From assembly GCF_013030945.1 (NCBI RefSeq), contig NZ_JABBXF010000006.1, forward strand, positions 124,001 to 188,000: 64,000 bases of DNA, read 5' to 3'. Of the stretch, positions 20,670 to 28,463 are shown piece by piece (position 1 is the stretch's first letter; each line of letters starts with the position of its first letter). The stretch comes from Streptomyces morookaense (lineage in GTDB: Bacteria > Actinomycetota > Actinomycetes > Streptomycetales > Streptomycetaceae). Made by a program: the position numbers and the translations under genes. The notes under the pieces were generated by a model. It did no database searches. It saw only the letters and a list, made by a program, of their open reading frames with translations, and had not been told where the DNA came from.

Positions 20670-21782
20670 CTAGCTCGCCCGGAGCGCCCAGACGCCCACG
20701 GCCAGGCACAGCAGCGCCACGAGCAGCACGGGCACGGCCACCTTCGCGGGCGGCCCCGGGCGGGCCGGCGGCACCTCGTAGGGCCGCGTGGGCGGGTAGG
20801 CGGGCCGGGGCGGGGCGAGGACGAAGTCGGCCGGTTCCGCCGGGGGTTCCGCTTGTGCCTTCGCTTGTGCCCCCGCTTCCGGCCGTTCCGGACCGTCCGG
20901 GCCGAAGCCCGGCGGCAGCGGGCCGAGCTGGTCGAAGACCTCGATCCGCTCCCCGGCGTCCGGCGCGCCCTGTTCACCGGCCGGCTCCCCCAGCAGCTCG
21001 ACGGCGGCCGCAAGGGCCTTGCGCGCCCCCACGGCCGTACGGAAACGCATGGCCGGATCGGGCTGCAGGAGATGCGCCACCACGTCCCACAGCGGCGCGG
21101 GGACCTCGTCCGGCGCGTTCGGCACACCGTGTTTCCCGAATCGCTCCACGAGCGCCTCGGCGTCGGGTTTGCGGCCCGTGAGCAGATAGAGCGCCACCAG
21201 TCCCACGGCGAAGAGATCGGCGGGGAAGTCCGGTTCCTCGCCCAGCAATTGCTCGGGCGCGAAGTAACCGGGCGTCCCCATCACCAGGTTGGTGTCCGTC
21301 AGCCGCGGCTCGCCCTTGCGCATGGCGACGCCGAAATCGGAGAGCCGTAAATGCGGGCGGCCCGTTCCGGTGGCCTCCAGGAGGAGATTGGCGGGCTTGA
21401 TGTCCCGGTGCACGACATCCTCCGCGTGCACCGCGGCGAGCCCGGACAGCAGCTGGTCGAGCAGGATGCACACGAAGTGCGGCGGCAACGGGCCGTAGTC
21501 GCCGATGAGATGGGCCAGCGAGCCGCCGCTCACCACGTCCATGGTGAACAGCACCTTGTCGTCGTCCGCGGCCCAGCTCATGGGGGCCAGGACGTGGGGG
21601 TGGTCGATGCGCAGCGCCTGCTCGCGGACGAACCTCAGCAGCGTGTGGGCGTCGCTCTGCTGCAGCACCTTGGCGGCCACGTAGCGCCGCCGGCGCCGGT
21701 CCCAGGCGCGCCAGACCTCCCCCGCCCCGCCGCGCCCGATCGGGTCCACCAGCTCGTAGCGCCCGGCGAAGACCTCACCCAT
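20670..21782 (-). CDS. Tail-anchored Ser/Thr protein kinase
   Basis: A 370-residue kinase. Residues ~8-265 form a complete PKN2-type catalytic domain: GRGGAGEVW glycine loop, VAAKVL lysine, HRDIKPANLLLE catalytic loop, DFGVAM and GTPGYFAPE. A proline-rich linker follows. The last 25 residues hold one membrane helix (VAVPVLLVALLCLAVGVWAL) with only RAS after it, so there is no extracellular sensor. It is the downstream partner of an HTH gene 14 bases away. Both lie between tRNA-Ile and tRNA-Ala. The signal must come from the cytoplasm or from the membrane; substrates are unknown. Confidence 0.93.
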   Translation of the reverse strand: MGEVFAGRYELVDPIGRGGAGEVWRAWDRRRRRYVAAKVLQQSDAHTLLRFVREQALRIDHPHVLAPMSWAADDDKVLFTMDVVSGGSLAHLIGDYGPLPPHFVCILLDQLLSGLAAVHAEDVVHRDIKPANLLLEATGTGRPHLRLSDFGVAMRKGEPRLTDTNLVMGTPGYFAPEQLLGEEPDFPADLFAVGLVALYLLTGRKPDAEALVERFGKHGVPNAPDEVPAPLWDVVAHLLQPDPAMRFRTAVGARKALAAAVELLGEPAGEQGAPDAGERIEVFDQLGPLPPGFGPDGPERPEAGAQAKAQAEPPAEPADFVLAPPRPAYPPTRPYEVPPARPGPPAKVAVPVLLVALLCLAVGVWALRAS

Positions 21783-21796
21783 CGGTCGCGGCGCGG

Positions 21797-22342
21797 TCAG
21801 CTCTGGTGCGCCTCGTAATGGGCGACCGCCTCGGCTGTCCGGCCGGCGCCGTACACCCGCAGGAATTCGGCGAGTTCGGGGTGGGCGGGGGCGAGGGTGT
21901 CGGCGGCGGCGATGATGTCCCCCGCGCCCGCCACGGAGCGGAGCAGCGACTGGATCTCGCGGACCACGCGGCGCACGGTCGGCGCTCCGCTGCTGGCCGT
22001 CGTCTGCGTGGAGTTGAGCACCGAGCCCCCCGAGCTCCGCTTGACCTCCTCCATCCGCTCGGCGGCCTCGGCGGCGCTCACGCTGCCGTCGGCGACCTGG
22101 CTGGAGAGCTCCTGCAGCGCCTGCACCCGCTGCACCACCGCGGGGTTGCCGATCTTCGCGCGCTGACCGCTCATCAACTGCGAGAGCATGGGCGCCGAAA
22201 GGCCCAGAACGGAGGCGAGACGGGCCTGGTTGAGGCCGAGGTCGTCGATGAGACGGCGGAACAGGGCCCCCAGCGGCTCCCCGTACCAGCTCCGCTGCAG
22301 CTCTCGTGCGCGGGCGGTGGCTTCCTGCTGTGCTGCGTCCAT
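21797..22342 (-). CDS. XRE-type helix-turn-helix DNA-binding protein
   Basis: A 181-residue protein. The HTH lies at about residues 30-70: LIDDLGLNQARLASVLGLSAPMLSQLMSGQRAKIGNP. The C-terminal half is predicted helical (RRVVREIQSLLRSVAGAGDIIAAADTLAPAHPELAEFLRVYGAGRTAEAVAHYEAHQS) and contains serine- and threonine-rich stretches that could be phosphorylated. It is the first gene of a two-gene operon with the tail-anchored kinase, so a kinase-substrate relationship is a reasonable guess, not shown. The ATG has a GGGGAGAGCGAG-type site. Confidence 0.88.
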   Translation of the reverse strand: MDAAQQEATARARELQRSWYGEPLGALFRRLIDDLGLNQARLASVLGLSAPMLSQLMSGQRAKIGNPAVVQRVQALQELSSQVADGSVSAAEAAERMEEVKRSSGGSVLNSTQTTASSGAPTVRRVVREIQSLLRSVAGAGDIIAAADTLAPAHPELAEFLRVYGAGRTAEAVAHYEAHQS

Positions 22343-22460
22343 CTCGCTCTCCCCTTCGCTTCGCTGCCGCGAATCTTGCGGTGCATCCTACGGAGAGTGG
22401 TGGGTCCCGGCGATACCCGGTCGGGAAACACCCCGGGCACCAGGTAGTCTGTTCCCGGAC

Positions 22461-22533
22461 GGGGCCTTAGCTCAGTTGGTAGAGCGCTGTCTTTGCATGG
22501 CAGATGTCAGGGGTTCGACTCCCCTAGGCTCCA
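22461..22533 (+). tRNA. tRNA-Ala (TGC anticodon)
   Basis: A 73-base cloverleaf. GGGGCCT pairs with AGGCTCC and includes the G3-U70 wobble that defines alanine identity. The anticodon arm is CTGTC-TTTGCAT-GGCAG with TGC at 22494-22496. Discriminator A; CCA is not encoded. Confidence 0.98.
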
Positions 22534-22539
22534 CTTGTC

Positions 22540-22583
22540 AGACCCCTCTGACCTGCGGTAACGCGGTTGGAGGGGTCTTTTTG
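22540..22583 (+). terminator. Terminator after tRNA-Ala
   Basis: A 9-bp stem (22540-22548 with 22570-22578), a 21-base loop and a T5 tail. Confidence 0.88.
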
Positions 22584-22790
22584 CACCCGCTTTCCGGCCC
22601 GTCGCCGGAGAAGCCGCCGGCACCCCGGGGGATGGGGGCGTCCCGTTCCGCGCGCAGCGCGATCCCCGCGTCCAGGAACTGGGTTCCCGACCAGGAGCCG
22701 GCTGCGTTGCCGAGGTTGAAGGCCGAGGTGCCACTTCCTCCTTGTCGGCGAAGTGGAAGTACATGGCTGGGCTTTCACCACGAGGCGCGC
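22584..22790 (-). pseudogene. Decayed TetR regulator / MFS transporter scar
   Basis: In the 277-base gap between the tRNA-Ala terminator and the next gene, the minus strand encodes VVKAQPMYFHFADKEEVA, which resembles the recognition helix and following helix of TetR regulators (typically xKGALYFHFxSKExLA). One base out of frame and directly after it comes SAFNLGNAAGSWSGTQFLDAG, which resembles a late segment of drug-efflux MFS transporters (AFNxGNAxGAxLGG). Neither has a complete gene. I read this as a deletion scar joining a regulator and an efflux pump next to a tRNA gene. The match is by eye only. Confidence 0.45.
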
Positions 22791-22794
22791 TTCG

Positions 22795-22842
22795 AGAGAG
22801 AGCCCCTCCGGCCGGCGGACAGGCAGGCGGAGGGGCTCTCTC
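22795..22842 (-). terminator. Large hairpin after the DUF5324 gene
   Basis: A perfect 16-bp stem (22795-22810 with 22827-22842) that ends 19 bases after the minus-strand stop. No T-tract on either side. Confidence 0.7.
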
Positions 22843-22860
22843 TTGATTCCGGTAACCGCG

Positions 22861-23580
22861 TCAGGGCCGGTCGTTGTCCCCCTCGGGCGAGGCCTCCGTG
22901 TCCGCGCGGTCCTGCTTGGCCTGGACCTCCGGGTCGAGGACCGAGCGGTCCTGGCCGCTGCCGTCGACGGAGGAGAGCGGGGGGCGGTCGGCGACCTCGG
23001 TGGCCTCCGGGGGCTCGACGAGCCAGTCCGGGTTGGCCTGCTTGTCCCACCACTTCCAGGCGGCGACGGCGCCGCCCGCGAGCAGGCCCAGCAGGGCGAG
23101 GCGCTTGACCGCCCGGCCGGTGCGGCAGCGGCGGGACTTGCGCCGGACGAGCTTGTCGATCTCGTCGGCCGTCACCTGTCCGCGCAGGGCCGCGAGGGCG
23201 GCGGCGCTGCGGGAGACCGCCTCCTCCCGGACCGGCTCGGCGGCCGCGCGGGCCTGCGCGACCTTGGGGCCCGCGTAGTCGGCGGCCTGCCGGGCGGCCT
23301 TGCGGGTCTGCTTCGCGGCGCGCGTGGCGGCGGCGTCCACCTTCGGCGGGAGGGCGCCGCGGGCGTGCTCGAGGCGGGGATGGAGGTGCGTGTCGTACTG
23401 CGCGCGGGCCTGGTGCGCGGCCTCGGCGACCTTGGGCGCGAGCCGCGTCCGGGTCTCGTGCGCGTAGTGCACGGCCGCGTCCCGCGCCGTGCCTGCGTAG
23501 GGCGCCACCACTTCCGCGGCGTGGCGCACGCTGTCCTTGGCGGTGCTGGTCGCGGCGCGCACGCTGTCCTTGCGGGTCAC
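22861..23580 (-). CDS. DUF5324-like alanine-rich helical membrane protein
   Basis: A 239-residue protein. Residues 1-130 are one long amphipathic, alanine/lysine/arginine-rich helical region with apolipoprotein-like spacing (repeated A-x-x-A-R/K). A single membrane helix (LALLGLLAGGAVAAWKWW) follows at about 165-182, then an acidic C-terminal tail. This fits the streptomycete DUF5324 family, function unknown; LEA-like or envelope-associated roles are possible. The GTG start has a strong GGAGG site. The promoter lies in the divergent gap with the cyclophilin gene. Confidence 0.82.
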   Translation of the reverse strand: MTRKDSVRAATSTAKDSVRHAAEVVAPYAGTARDAAVHYAHETRTRLAPKVAEAAHQARAQYDTHLHPRLEHARGALPPKVDAAATRAAKQTRKAARQAADYAGPKVAQARAAAEPVREEAVSRSAAALAALRGQVTADEIDKLVRRKSRRCRTGRAVKRLALLGLLAGGAVAAWKWWDKQANPDWLVEPPEATEVADRPPLSSVDGSGQDRSVLDPEVQAKQDRADTEASPEGDNDRP

Positions 23581-23808
23581 GAGAACCTCCTCCTCGGTGG
23601 CGTATGGTTTGTCGCCTTTCCACCCGTTGGAAAATCATGCCTGGCGACGGGCGGTCCGGCACGTGCGAGCGGGCATCCGGGTCAAGCGGGGGAGCTTCGA
23701 TCGACAATGCCATGGTTCGCCGCCGCGCGCGGGGGTTTGGTGGCTACTGCCGCGGACCGGTCCGTGCGAGGATCGGTAGCCGTCAGTGAACACTATGGAA
23801 GGTAGATC

Positions 23809-24336
23809 GTGGCTGAGCAGCTCTACGCCACCCTGAAGACCAACCAGGGCGACATCGAGATCCGGCTCCTCCCGGACCACGCCCCGAAGACGGTCAAGAA
23901 CTTCGTCGAGCTCGCCAAGGGCGAGCGCGAGTGGGTCAACCCGGAGACGGGCGCCAAGACCACGGACAAGCTGTACGACGGCACGATCTTCCACCGTGTC
24001 ATCAGCGGCTTCATGATCCAGGGCGGCGACCCGCTGGGCAACGGCACCGGCGGTCCCGGTTACAAGTTCGGGGACGAGTGCCACCCGGACCTCGCCTTCA
24101 CCAAGCCCTACCTGCTGGCCATGGCCAACGCGGGCCCGGGCACCAACGGTTCGCAGTTCTTCATCACCGTGGCCCCGACCACGTGGCTGACCGGCAAGCA
24201 CACCATCTTCGGCGAGGTCAGCAACGACGCCTCGAAGAAGGTCGTGGACGCCATCGCCGAGGCGCAGACGAACCCGCGCACCGACCGCCCGGTGCAGGAC
24301 ATCCGCATCGAGTCCGTGGTGATCGAGTCCCGCTGA
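23809..24336 (+). CDS. Peptidyl-prolyl cis-trans isomerase (cyclophilin type)
   Basis: A 175-residue cytoplasmic cyclophilin. The active site is recognisable as YDGTIFHRVISGFMIQGGDP (Arg-55-like residue in FHRV), then GPGTNGSQFFITVAPTTWLTGKHTIFGEV. There is no signal peptide. The GTG start follows a GGAAGG site. It speeds proline isomerisation in protein folding. A GC hairpin without T-tract follows (24353-24381). Confidence 0.96.
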   Translation: MAEQLYATLKTNQGDIEIRLLPDHAPKTVKNFVELAKGEREWVNPETGAKTTDKLYDGTIFHRVISGFMIQGGDPLGNGTGGPGYKFGDECHPDLAFTKPYLLAMANAGPGTNGSQFFITVAPTTWLTGKHTIFGEVSNDASKKVVDAIAEAQTNPRTDRPVQDIRIESVVIESR

Positions 24337-24352
24337 CCCACGGGAACCCGGA

Positions 24353-24381
24353 GCCCCGTCCGTCCGTATGACGGGCGGGGC
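24353..24381 (+). terminator. Hairpin after the cyclophilin gene
   Basis: A 12-bp stem with one G-T pair (24353-24364 with 24370-24381) and a CGTAT loop; no T-tract. Confidence 0.6.
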
Positions 24382-24425
24382 CGTGTCGTCCGCGCTGCCC
24401 GCAAGGTGCCCGCCAAGGGGAGAGC

Positions 24426-25289
24426 ATGAACGATCAGACCGTCTGCTGCTACCGGCATCCGGGCCGGGAGACGGGCATCCGCTGCACCCGGTGCGAGCGG
24501 CCGATCTGCCCCGAGTGCATGGTCGGCGCCTCGGTCGGCTTCCAGTGCCCGGAGTGCGTGAGCAGCGGGTCCGGCACCGGCCACGACCCGCGGGCGTCCG
24601 CGCCGCGCACCATAGCTGGGGCCGCCGTGCACACCTCGGACCCGCGCCTGGTGACCAAGATCCTGCTGGGGATCAATGTGGCCGTCTGGATCGCGGTCAT
24701 GGCCACGGGCAGCCGGCTGGTGGACGCCCTGGAGCTGTTCGGCCGGGCGACGACCACGGGCTACGGACCGCTGGAGGGCGTCGCCGAGGGCGAGTGGTAC
24801 CGGCTGCTCACGGCGGTGTTCCTGCACCAGACGCCGGTGCACATCGCCTTCAACATGTTCTCGCTCTGGTGGCTCGGCCCGCCGCTGGAGGCGGCGCTGG
24901 GCCGGCTGCGCTACACGGCGCTCTATCTGCTGTCCGGACTCGGCGGCAGCGCGCTGACCTATCTCCTCGCCGACCCGCGCCAGCCGTCGCTCGGCGCCTC
25001 CGGCGCCATCTTCGGCCTGCTGGGTGCCACGGCGGTGCTGCTGCGCCGGCTCAGGTACGACATGCGCCCGGTGATCGCGGTGCTCGTGCTCAACCTGATC
25101 TTCACGTTCACCTGGGCCAACATCGCCTGGCAGGCCCACGTCGGCGGTCTCGTGGTGGGCACGGCGGTGGCGTACGGGATGGTGCACGCGCCCCGCGGCA
25201 GGCGGGTGCTCGTCCAGCAGCTCACATGCGCCGTGGCGCTGGCCGCCATCGCGGCGGTGGTGGCCGTGCGGACGCTCCAGCTGACCTAG
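24426..25289 (+). CDS. Rhomboid intramembrane protease with N-terminal zinc finger
   Basis: A 287-residue protein. Residues 1-45 hold a B-box-like zinc ribbon: Cys7/Cys8, His11, Cys20, Cys23, Cys28, Cys31, Cys41 and Cys44 as CxxC-type pairs. The rhomboid domain of six or seven helices follows. The catalytic dyad is Ser192 in GASGAIFGLLGA and His238 in WQAHVGG; the oxyanion pair is His139 and Asn143 in HIAFN. Substrates are unknown. The ATG has an AAGGGGAG site. It is next to crgA and the DnaA-box cluster, in the standard actinomycete order. Confidence 0.95.
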   Translation: MNDQTVCCYRHPGRETGIRCTRCERPICPECMVGASVGFQCPECVSSGSGTGHDPRASAPRTIAGAAVHTSDPRLVTKILLGINVAVWIAVMATGSRLVDALELFGRATTTGYGPLEGVAEGEWYRLLTAVFLHQTPVHIAFNMFSLWWLGPPLEAALGRLRYTALYLLSGLGGSALTYLLADPRQPSLGASGAIFGLLGATAVLLRRLRYDMRPVIAVLVLNLIFTFTWANIAWQAHVGGLVVGTAVAYGMVHAPRGRRVLVQQLTCAVALAAIAAVVAVRTLQLT

Positions 25290-25336
25290 CCGGGGTGCCC
25301 TCGGCGGCCCGTCACCCACACCAGTGGTGGCACAGG

Positions 25337-25544
25337 TTGTCCACAACAGCTGCCGGATCTTGCGCACCCTGTGGGGAACATCCGTTCCCCGCCTCCCCGG
25401 CCCCTCTGAGCTGCGTTTCTGCTGGAAGGTGCCGGTGTGCCCATGGATACGCAGAGCTCGTACCCGGTCACACCGGCGTCAACGCCAGGGAAGTTATCCA
25501 CAGATCTTCTGAGTTTTCCCCACTGTGGACGAGGGTGTGGATAA
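25337..25544. promoter_or_regulatory. Second DnaA-box cluster, in front of crgA/behind rhomboid
   Basis: The 293-base gap between the convergent rhomboid and crgA genes holds three exact boxes (TTGTCCACA 25337-25345, TTATCCACA 25494-25502, TGTGGATAA 25536-25544) and weaker ones (TGTGGGGAA 25370-25378, TGTGGACGA 25524-25532). The last three lie in 51 bases. The gap has no promoter to serve, as both genes end here, so a titration or replication-timing role is more likely than transcription control. Confidence 0.85.
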
Positions 25545-25582
25545 CTCACGGGAAGGCTTGGGGGAAAGCTTGACGGAGCGCG

Positions 25583-25837
25583 TCACTTCCACTGGGTGGA
25601 GACGACGAACCCCGCGGCGATGAAGCCGAAGCCGACCACGATGTTCCAGTTGTGCAGCGCCTGGACGGGCATGTCGCCGCCCGTCACATAGAAGACGACG
25701 ATCCAGGCCAGGCCGATCAGGAACATCGCCAGCATCAGCGGTGCCACCCAGCGGCGCCCGGCGTTCAGCTTGATGGACTGCTGCTTCACGGGCGGCGGCG
25801 TGAAGTCGTCTTTCTTGCGGATCCGTGACTTCGGCAC
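25583..25837 (-). CDS. crgA: Cell division inhibitor CrgA
   Basis: An 84-residue membrane protein that coordinates FtsZ-ring formation and septation in actinomycetes. The basic N-terminus [16 protein letters not shown] is diagnostic; two membrane helices follow ([19 protein letters not shown] and [19 protein letters not shown]). The GTG start has an AGGAG site. It is leftward, opposite to DUF881, with the DnaA-box cluster just past its stop. Length equals that of the family. Confidence 0.97.
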   Translation of the reverse strand: MPKSRIRKKDDFTPPPVKQQSIKLNAGRRWVAPLMLAMFLIGLAWIVVFYVTGGDMPVQALHNWNIVVGFGFIAAGFVVSTQWK

Positions 25838-25981
25838 GAGGAACTCTCCTGTCGATGCGCTGCGTGACCGCGCTGGGCTTCGGGCTGGGTCCGTCCGGGA
25901 CGGCGGGCCGGGGCAGCGGCTGCCGCCCCCGGGCGTCCGTTAGCGTAGTGCTTCCGCGGCGTCGGAGAGGATAAGGGTACG

Positions 25982-26752
25982 TTGAGCAATTCTGCCGACT
26001 CCACCGGTGCGCCCGTCCGGCGATTCCGCTTCCGCCCGGTGCGCCTGCTGACCGCCGCCGTCTTCGCCCTCGCCGGGCTCATCTTCTGGACGAGCTTCAA
26101 CACGGCCAAGGGCACCAACCTCCGCACCGATTCGTCCATGCTGCGGCTGTCGGACCTCATCCAGGAACGCAGCCGGAACAACGGCGCACTCGAGGAGAGC
26201 GCGGCCGCAGCGCGCGCCGAGGTGGACGCCCTCGCGCGGCGCGACAACGGCAACAGCGCCGAGCAGGACAAGAAGCTCACCGCCCTGGAGCAGGCGGCGG
26301 GCACCCGGCCGCTGTCCGGCCAGGCCCTGACCGTCACCCTCACCGACGCCCCGCCGAACGCCACGGCGAAGATCCCCGGCGTCCCGGCGCCCCAGCCCAA
26401 CGACCTCGTCATCCACCAGCAGGACCTCCAGGCCGTCGTCAACGCCCTGTGGCAGGGCGGGGCCAAGGGCATCGAGGTCATGGACCAGCGGCTGATCTCC
26501 ACCAGTGCCGTCCGCTGCGTCGGCAACACCCTGATCCTCCAAGGCCGCGTCTACTCCCCGCCGTACAAGATCACCGCTGTTGGTGACCGGGGGGCGCTCA
26601 AGAAGTCCCTGGACGCCTCCCCCGCGATCCAGAACTACCTCCAGTACGTCGTCGCCTACGGCCTCGGCTGGAAGGTCGAGCAGCGCGATGCCGTGACTCT
26701 TCCGGGGTACTCGGGCACAGTGGATCTCCACTACGCCAAGCCCGTGGGGTGA
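25982..26752 (+). CDS. DUF881 membrane protein
   Basis: A 256-residue protein with one N-terminal membrane helix (LLTAAVFALAGLIFWTSFNTA) and an extracytoplasmic DUF881 domain with a coiled-coil stretch (residues ~55-100) and the family block QPNDLVIHQQDLQAVVNALWQGGAKGIEVMDQRLISTSAVRCVGNTLILQGRVYSPPYKITAVGD. The function is unknown; the family is a constant neighbour of crgA. TTG is the start, with an AGGATAAGG site; no better in-frame start exists. A class E sortase gene follows 19 bases later. Confidence 0.92.
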   Translation: MSNSADSTGAPVRRFRFRPVRLLTAAVFALAGLIFWTSFNTAKGTNLRTDSSMLRLSDLIQERSRNNGALEESAAAARAEVDALARRDNGNSAEQDKKLTALEQAAGTRPLSGQALTVTLTDAPPNATAKIPGVPAPQPNDLVIHQQDLQAVVNALWQGGAKGIEVMDQRLISTSAVRCVGNTLILQGRVYSPPYKITAVGDRGALKKSLDASPAIQNYLQYVVAYGLGWKVEQRDAVTLPGYSGTVDLHYAKPVG

Positions 26753-26771
26753 CCCGGGAGGGGGCCAGCCG

Positions 26772-27521
26772 GTGAGGTCGCGACTCGTCGTCCGCACGCT
26801 CAGCGAACTGTGCCTGACCGTCGGCACGTTGATCGTCCTCTTTGTCGTCTACGTCCTGTACTGGACCGGGGTCCGGGCCGACCACGCCATGGACGGCGAG
26901 ATCGGCCGGCTGCACGAGCAGTGGTCCGCGGCCCCCTCGCCCCCGGCGGAGAGCACGGCAGCCCCGCAGAACCGGCCGTCGCCGCAGCCGCGCCGGGGCG
27001 CAGCGGGGCAACCGGGGGCGCAGGAGCGGCAGTCGGCGCCGCAGGCGTACCGGGACGGCGCCCCGTTCGCCGTGATGTACATCCCCCGCTTCGGCCCCGG
27101 CTGGGCCAAGCCCGTCCTCGAGGGCACCGGCACCGAGCTGCTGAAGAAGGGCCTCGGCCACTACGACCGCACCGCCGCACCGGGCACCACCGGCAACTTC
27201 GCGGTCGCCGGGCACCGCCGCACGTACGGCGACCCGTTCAAGGACTTCCCGGAGCTGCGGCCCGGCGACGCCGTGGTGCTCACCGACGGGGCCGCCTGGT
27301 ACACCTACCGCCTCGACACCCGGCCGTACACGACGCTCCCCGACGACACCGCCGTCGTCGACCCCGTCCCCGCCCACTCCGGCTACCGGGGGCCCGGCCG
27401 CTATCTGACGCTCACGACCTGTGAACCGGAGTGGGGCCACAGTCACCGGCTGATCGTGTGGGGGCACTTGGAGGACACCCGGCCGGTGGAGGAGGGCAAG
27501 CCGAAGGCTTTGCACGGCTGA
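26772..27521 (+). CDS. Class E sortase (first of three)
   Basis: A 249-residue membrane-anchored transpeptidase. An N-terminal helix (ELCLTVGTLIVLFVVYVLYW) is followed by a proline- and glutamine-rich linker and the sortase barrel. Catalytic residues are His148 (VAGHRRTYG), Cys217 (TLTTCEPEW) and Arg226 (HRLIVWG). Class E enzymes attach LAxTG proteins such as chaplins to peptidoglycan. It differs from the other two by a longer linker and by EPEW after the cysteine. The GTG follows closely on the DUF881 gene. Confidence 0.93.
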   Translation: MRSRLVVRTLSELCLTVGTLIVLFVVYVLYWTGVRADHAMDGEIGRLHEQWSAAPSPPAESTAAPQNRPSPQPRRGAAGQPGAQERQSAPQAYRDGAPFAVMYIPRFGPGWAKPVLEGTGTELLKKGLGHYDRTAAPGTTGNFAVAGHRRTYGDPFKDFPELRPGDAVVLTDGAAWYTYRLDTRPYTTLPDDTAVVDPVPAHSGYRGPGRYLTLTTCEPEWGHSHRLIVWGHLEDTRPVEEGKPKALHG

Positions 27522-27618
27522 CCCCCGCGCCCGGGGTGCCGCCCCTTAGGCTGGTGCTGCAATGCAGTAATGCAGTCAAACGACCCCGTCATCTCCGTCA
27601 TCGGCAAGTAGGGACAGC

Positions 27619-27828
27619 ATGTACGCGTGGATCTGGCGTCACCTGCCGGGCAACGCATGGGTGAAGGCGCTGATCTCGCTCGTGCTCGTACTGGCGATCG
27701 TCTACGCCCTCTTCCAGTACGTGTTCCCCTGGGCGGAACCGCTGCTGCCGTTCAACGACGTGACGGTCGACAACGGTATGCCGGCCGGTGCGACAGTGCC
27801 CGGCGGCGGAATGGCAGTGGCACTGTGA
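27619..27828 (+). CDS. Small single-helix membrane protein
   Basis: A 69-residue protein with one helix (KALISLVLVLAIVYALFQYVFPWAEPLLPF) and a short outer tail. No recognised motif. Its TGA overlaps the pabA GTG as GTGA, so it is translationally coupled to pabA and to the sortase genes. I recall similar small proteins in the same place in other streptomycetes. Function unknown. Confidence 0.82.
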   Translation: MYAWIWRHLPGNAWVKALISLVLVLAIVYALFQYVFPWAEPLLPFNDVTVDNGMPAGATVPGGGMAVAL

Positions 27829-28463
27829 GCGCACGCATCCTCGTCGTGGACAACTACGACAGCTTCGTCTTCAACATCGTCCAGTACCTCTACCAGCTCG
27901 GTGCCGAGTGCGAGGTGCGCCGCAACGACGAGGTCGAACCGGCCCATGCACAGGACGGGTTCGACGGCGTCCTGCTCTCGCCGGGGCCCGGTGGCCCCGA
28001 ACAGGCCGGTGTCTGCATCGACATGGTCCGCCACTGCGCCGCGACGAACGTCCCGGTCTTCGGCGTGTGCCTGGGCATGCAGTCGATGGCGGCCGCCTAC
28101 GGCGGGGTCGTCGACCGCGCCCCCGAGCTGCTGCACGGCAAGACCTCCCTGGTCACCCACGAGGGCACCGGCGTCTTCCAGGGACTGCCCTCGCCCTTCA
28201 CGGCCACGCGGTACCACTCCCTCGCGGTCGAGCGGGACGGCTGGCCCGACGAGCTGGAGATCACCGCCTGGACGGAGACGGGCATCGTGATGGGCCTGCG
28301 CCACCGCGATCTGCCCGTCGAGGGAGTGCAGTTCCATCCCGAGTCGGTGCTCACCGAGTGGGGCCACCGCATGCTCGCCAACTGGCTGGCCGAGTGCGGC
28401 GACGCGGGAGCGGTGGAGCGGTCCGCCGGGCTCGCTCCGGTGGTGGGCAAGGCCGGGGCGTGA
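27825..28463 (+). CDS. pabA: Glutamine amidotransferase, PabA/TrpG type
   Basis: A 212-residue class I amidotransferase that supplies ammonia for aminodeoxychorismate or anthranilate synthesis. The nucleophile cysteine is in VFGVCLGMQSMA, the oxyanion region is LLSPGPGGPEQAG and the His-Glu dyad is VQFHPESVLTEWG. The synthase partner is not in the window, so folate versus tryptophan use cannot be decided. It is overlapped at both ends (GTGA) by a small membrane gene and by a sortase gene, an odd host operon for a biosynthetic enzyme. Confidence 0.95.
   Translation: MSARILVVDNYDSFVFNIVQYLYQLGAECEVRRNDEVEPAHAQDGFDGVLLSPGPGGPEQAGVCIDMVRHCAATNVPVFGVCLGMQSMAAAYGGVVDRAPELLHGKTSLVTHEGTGVFQGLPSPFTATRYHSLAVERDGWPDELEITAWTETGIVMGLRHRDLPVEGVQFHPESVLTEWGHRMLANWLAECGDAGAVERSAGLAPVVGKAGA

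Noticed and set aside
20200..22533. tRNA-flanked segment as a genomic island
   Set aside because: No integrase or duplicated tRNA end; the genes belong to the usual actinomycete order.
27561..27580. Direct repeat ATGCAGTAATGCAGTC as operator
   Set aside because: Only 8 bases per copy and no regulator nearby; too weak to claim.
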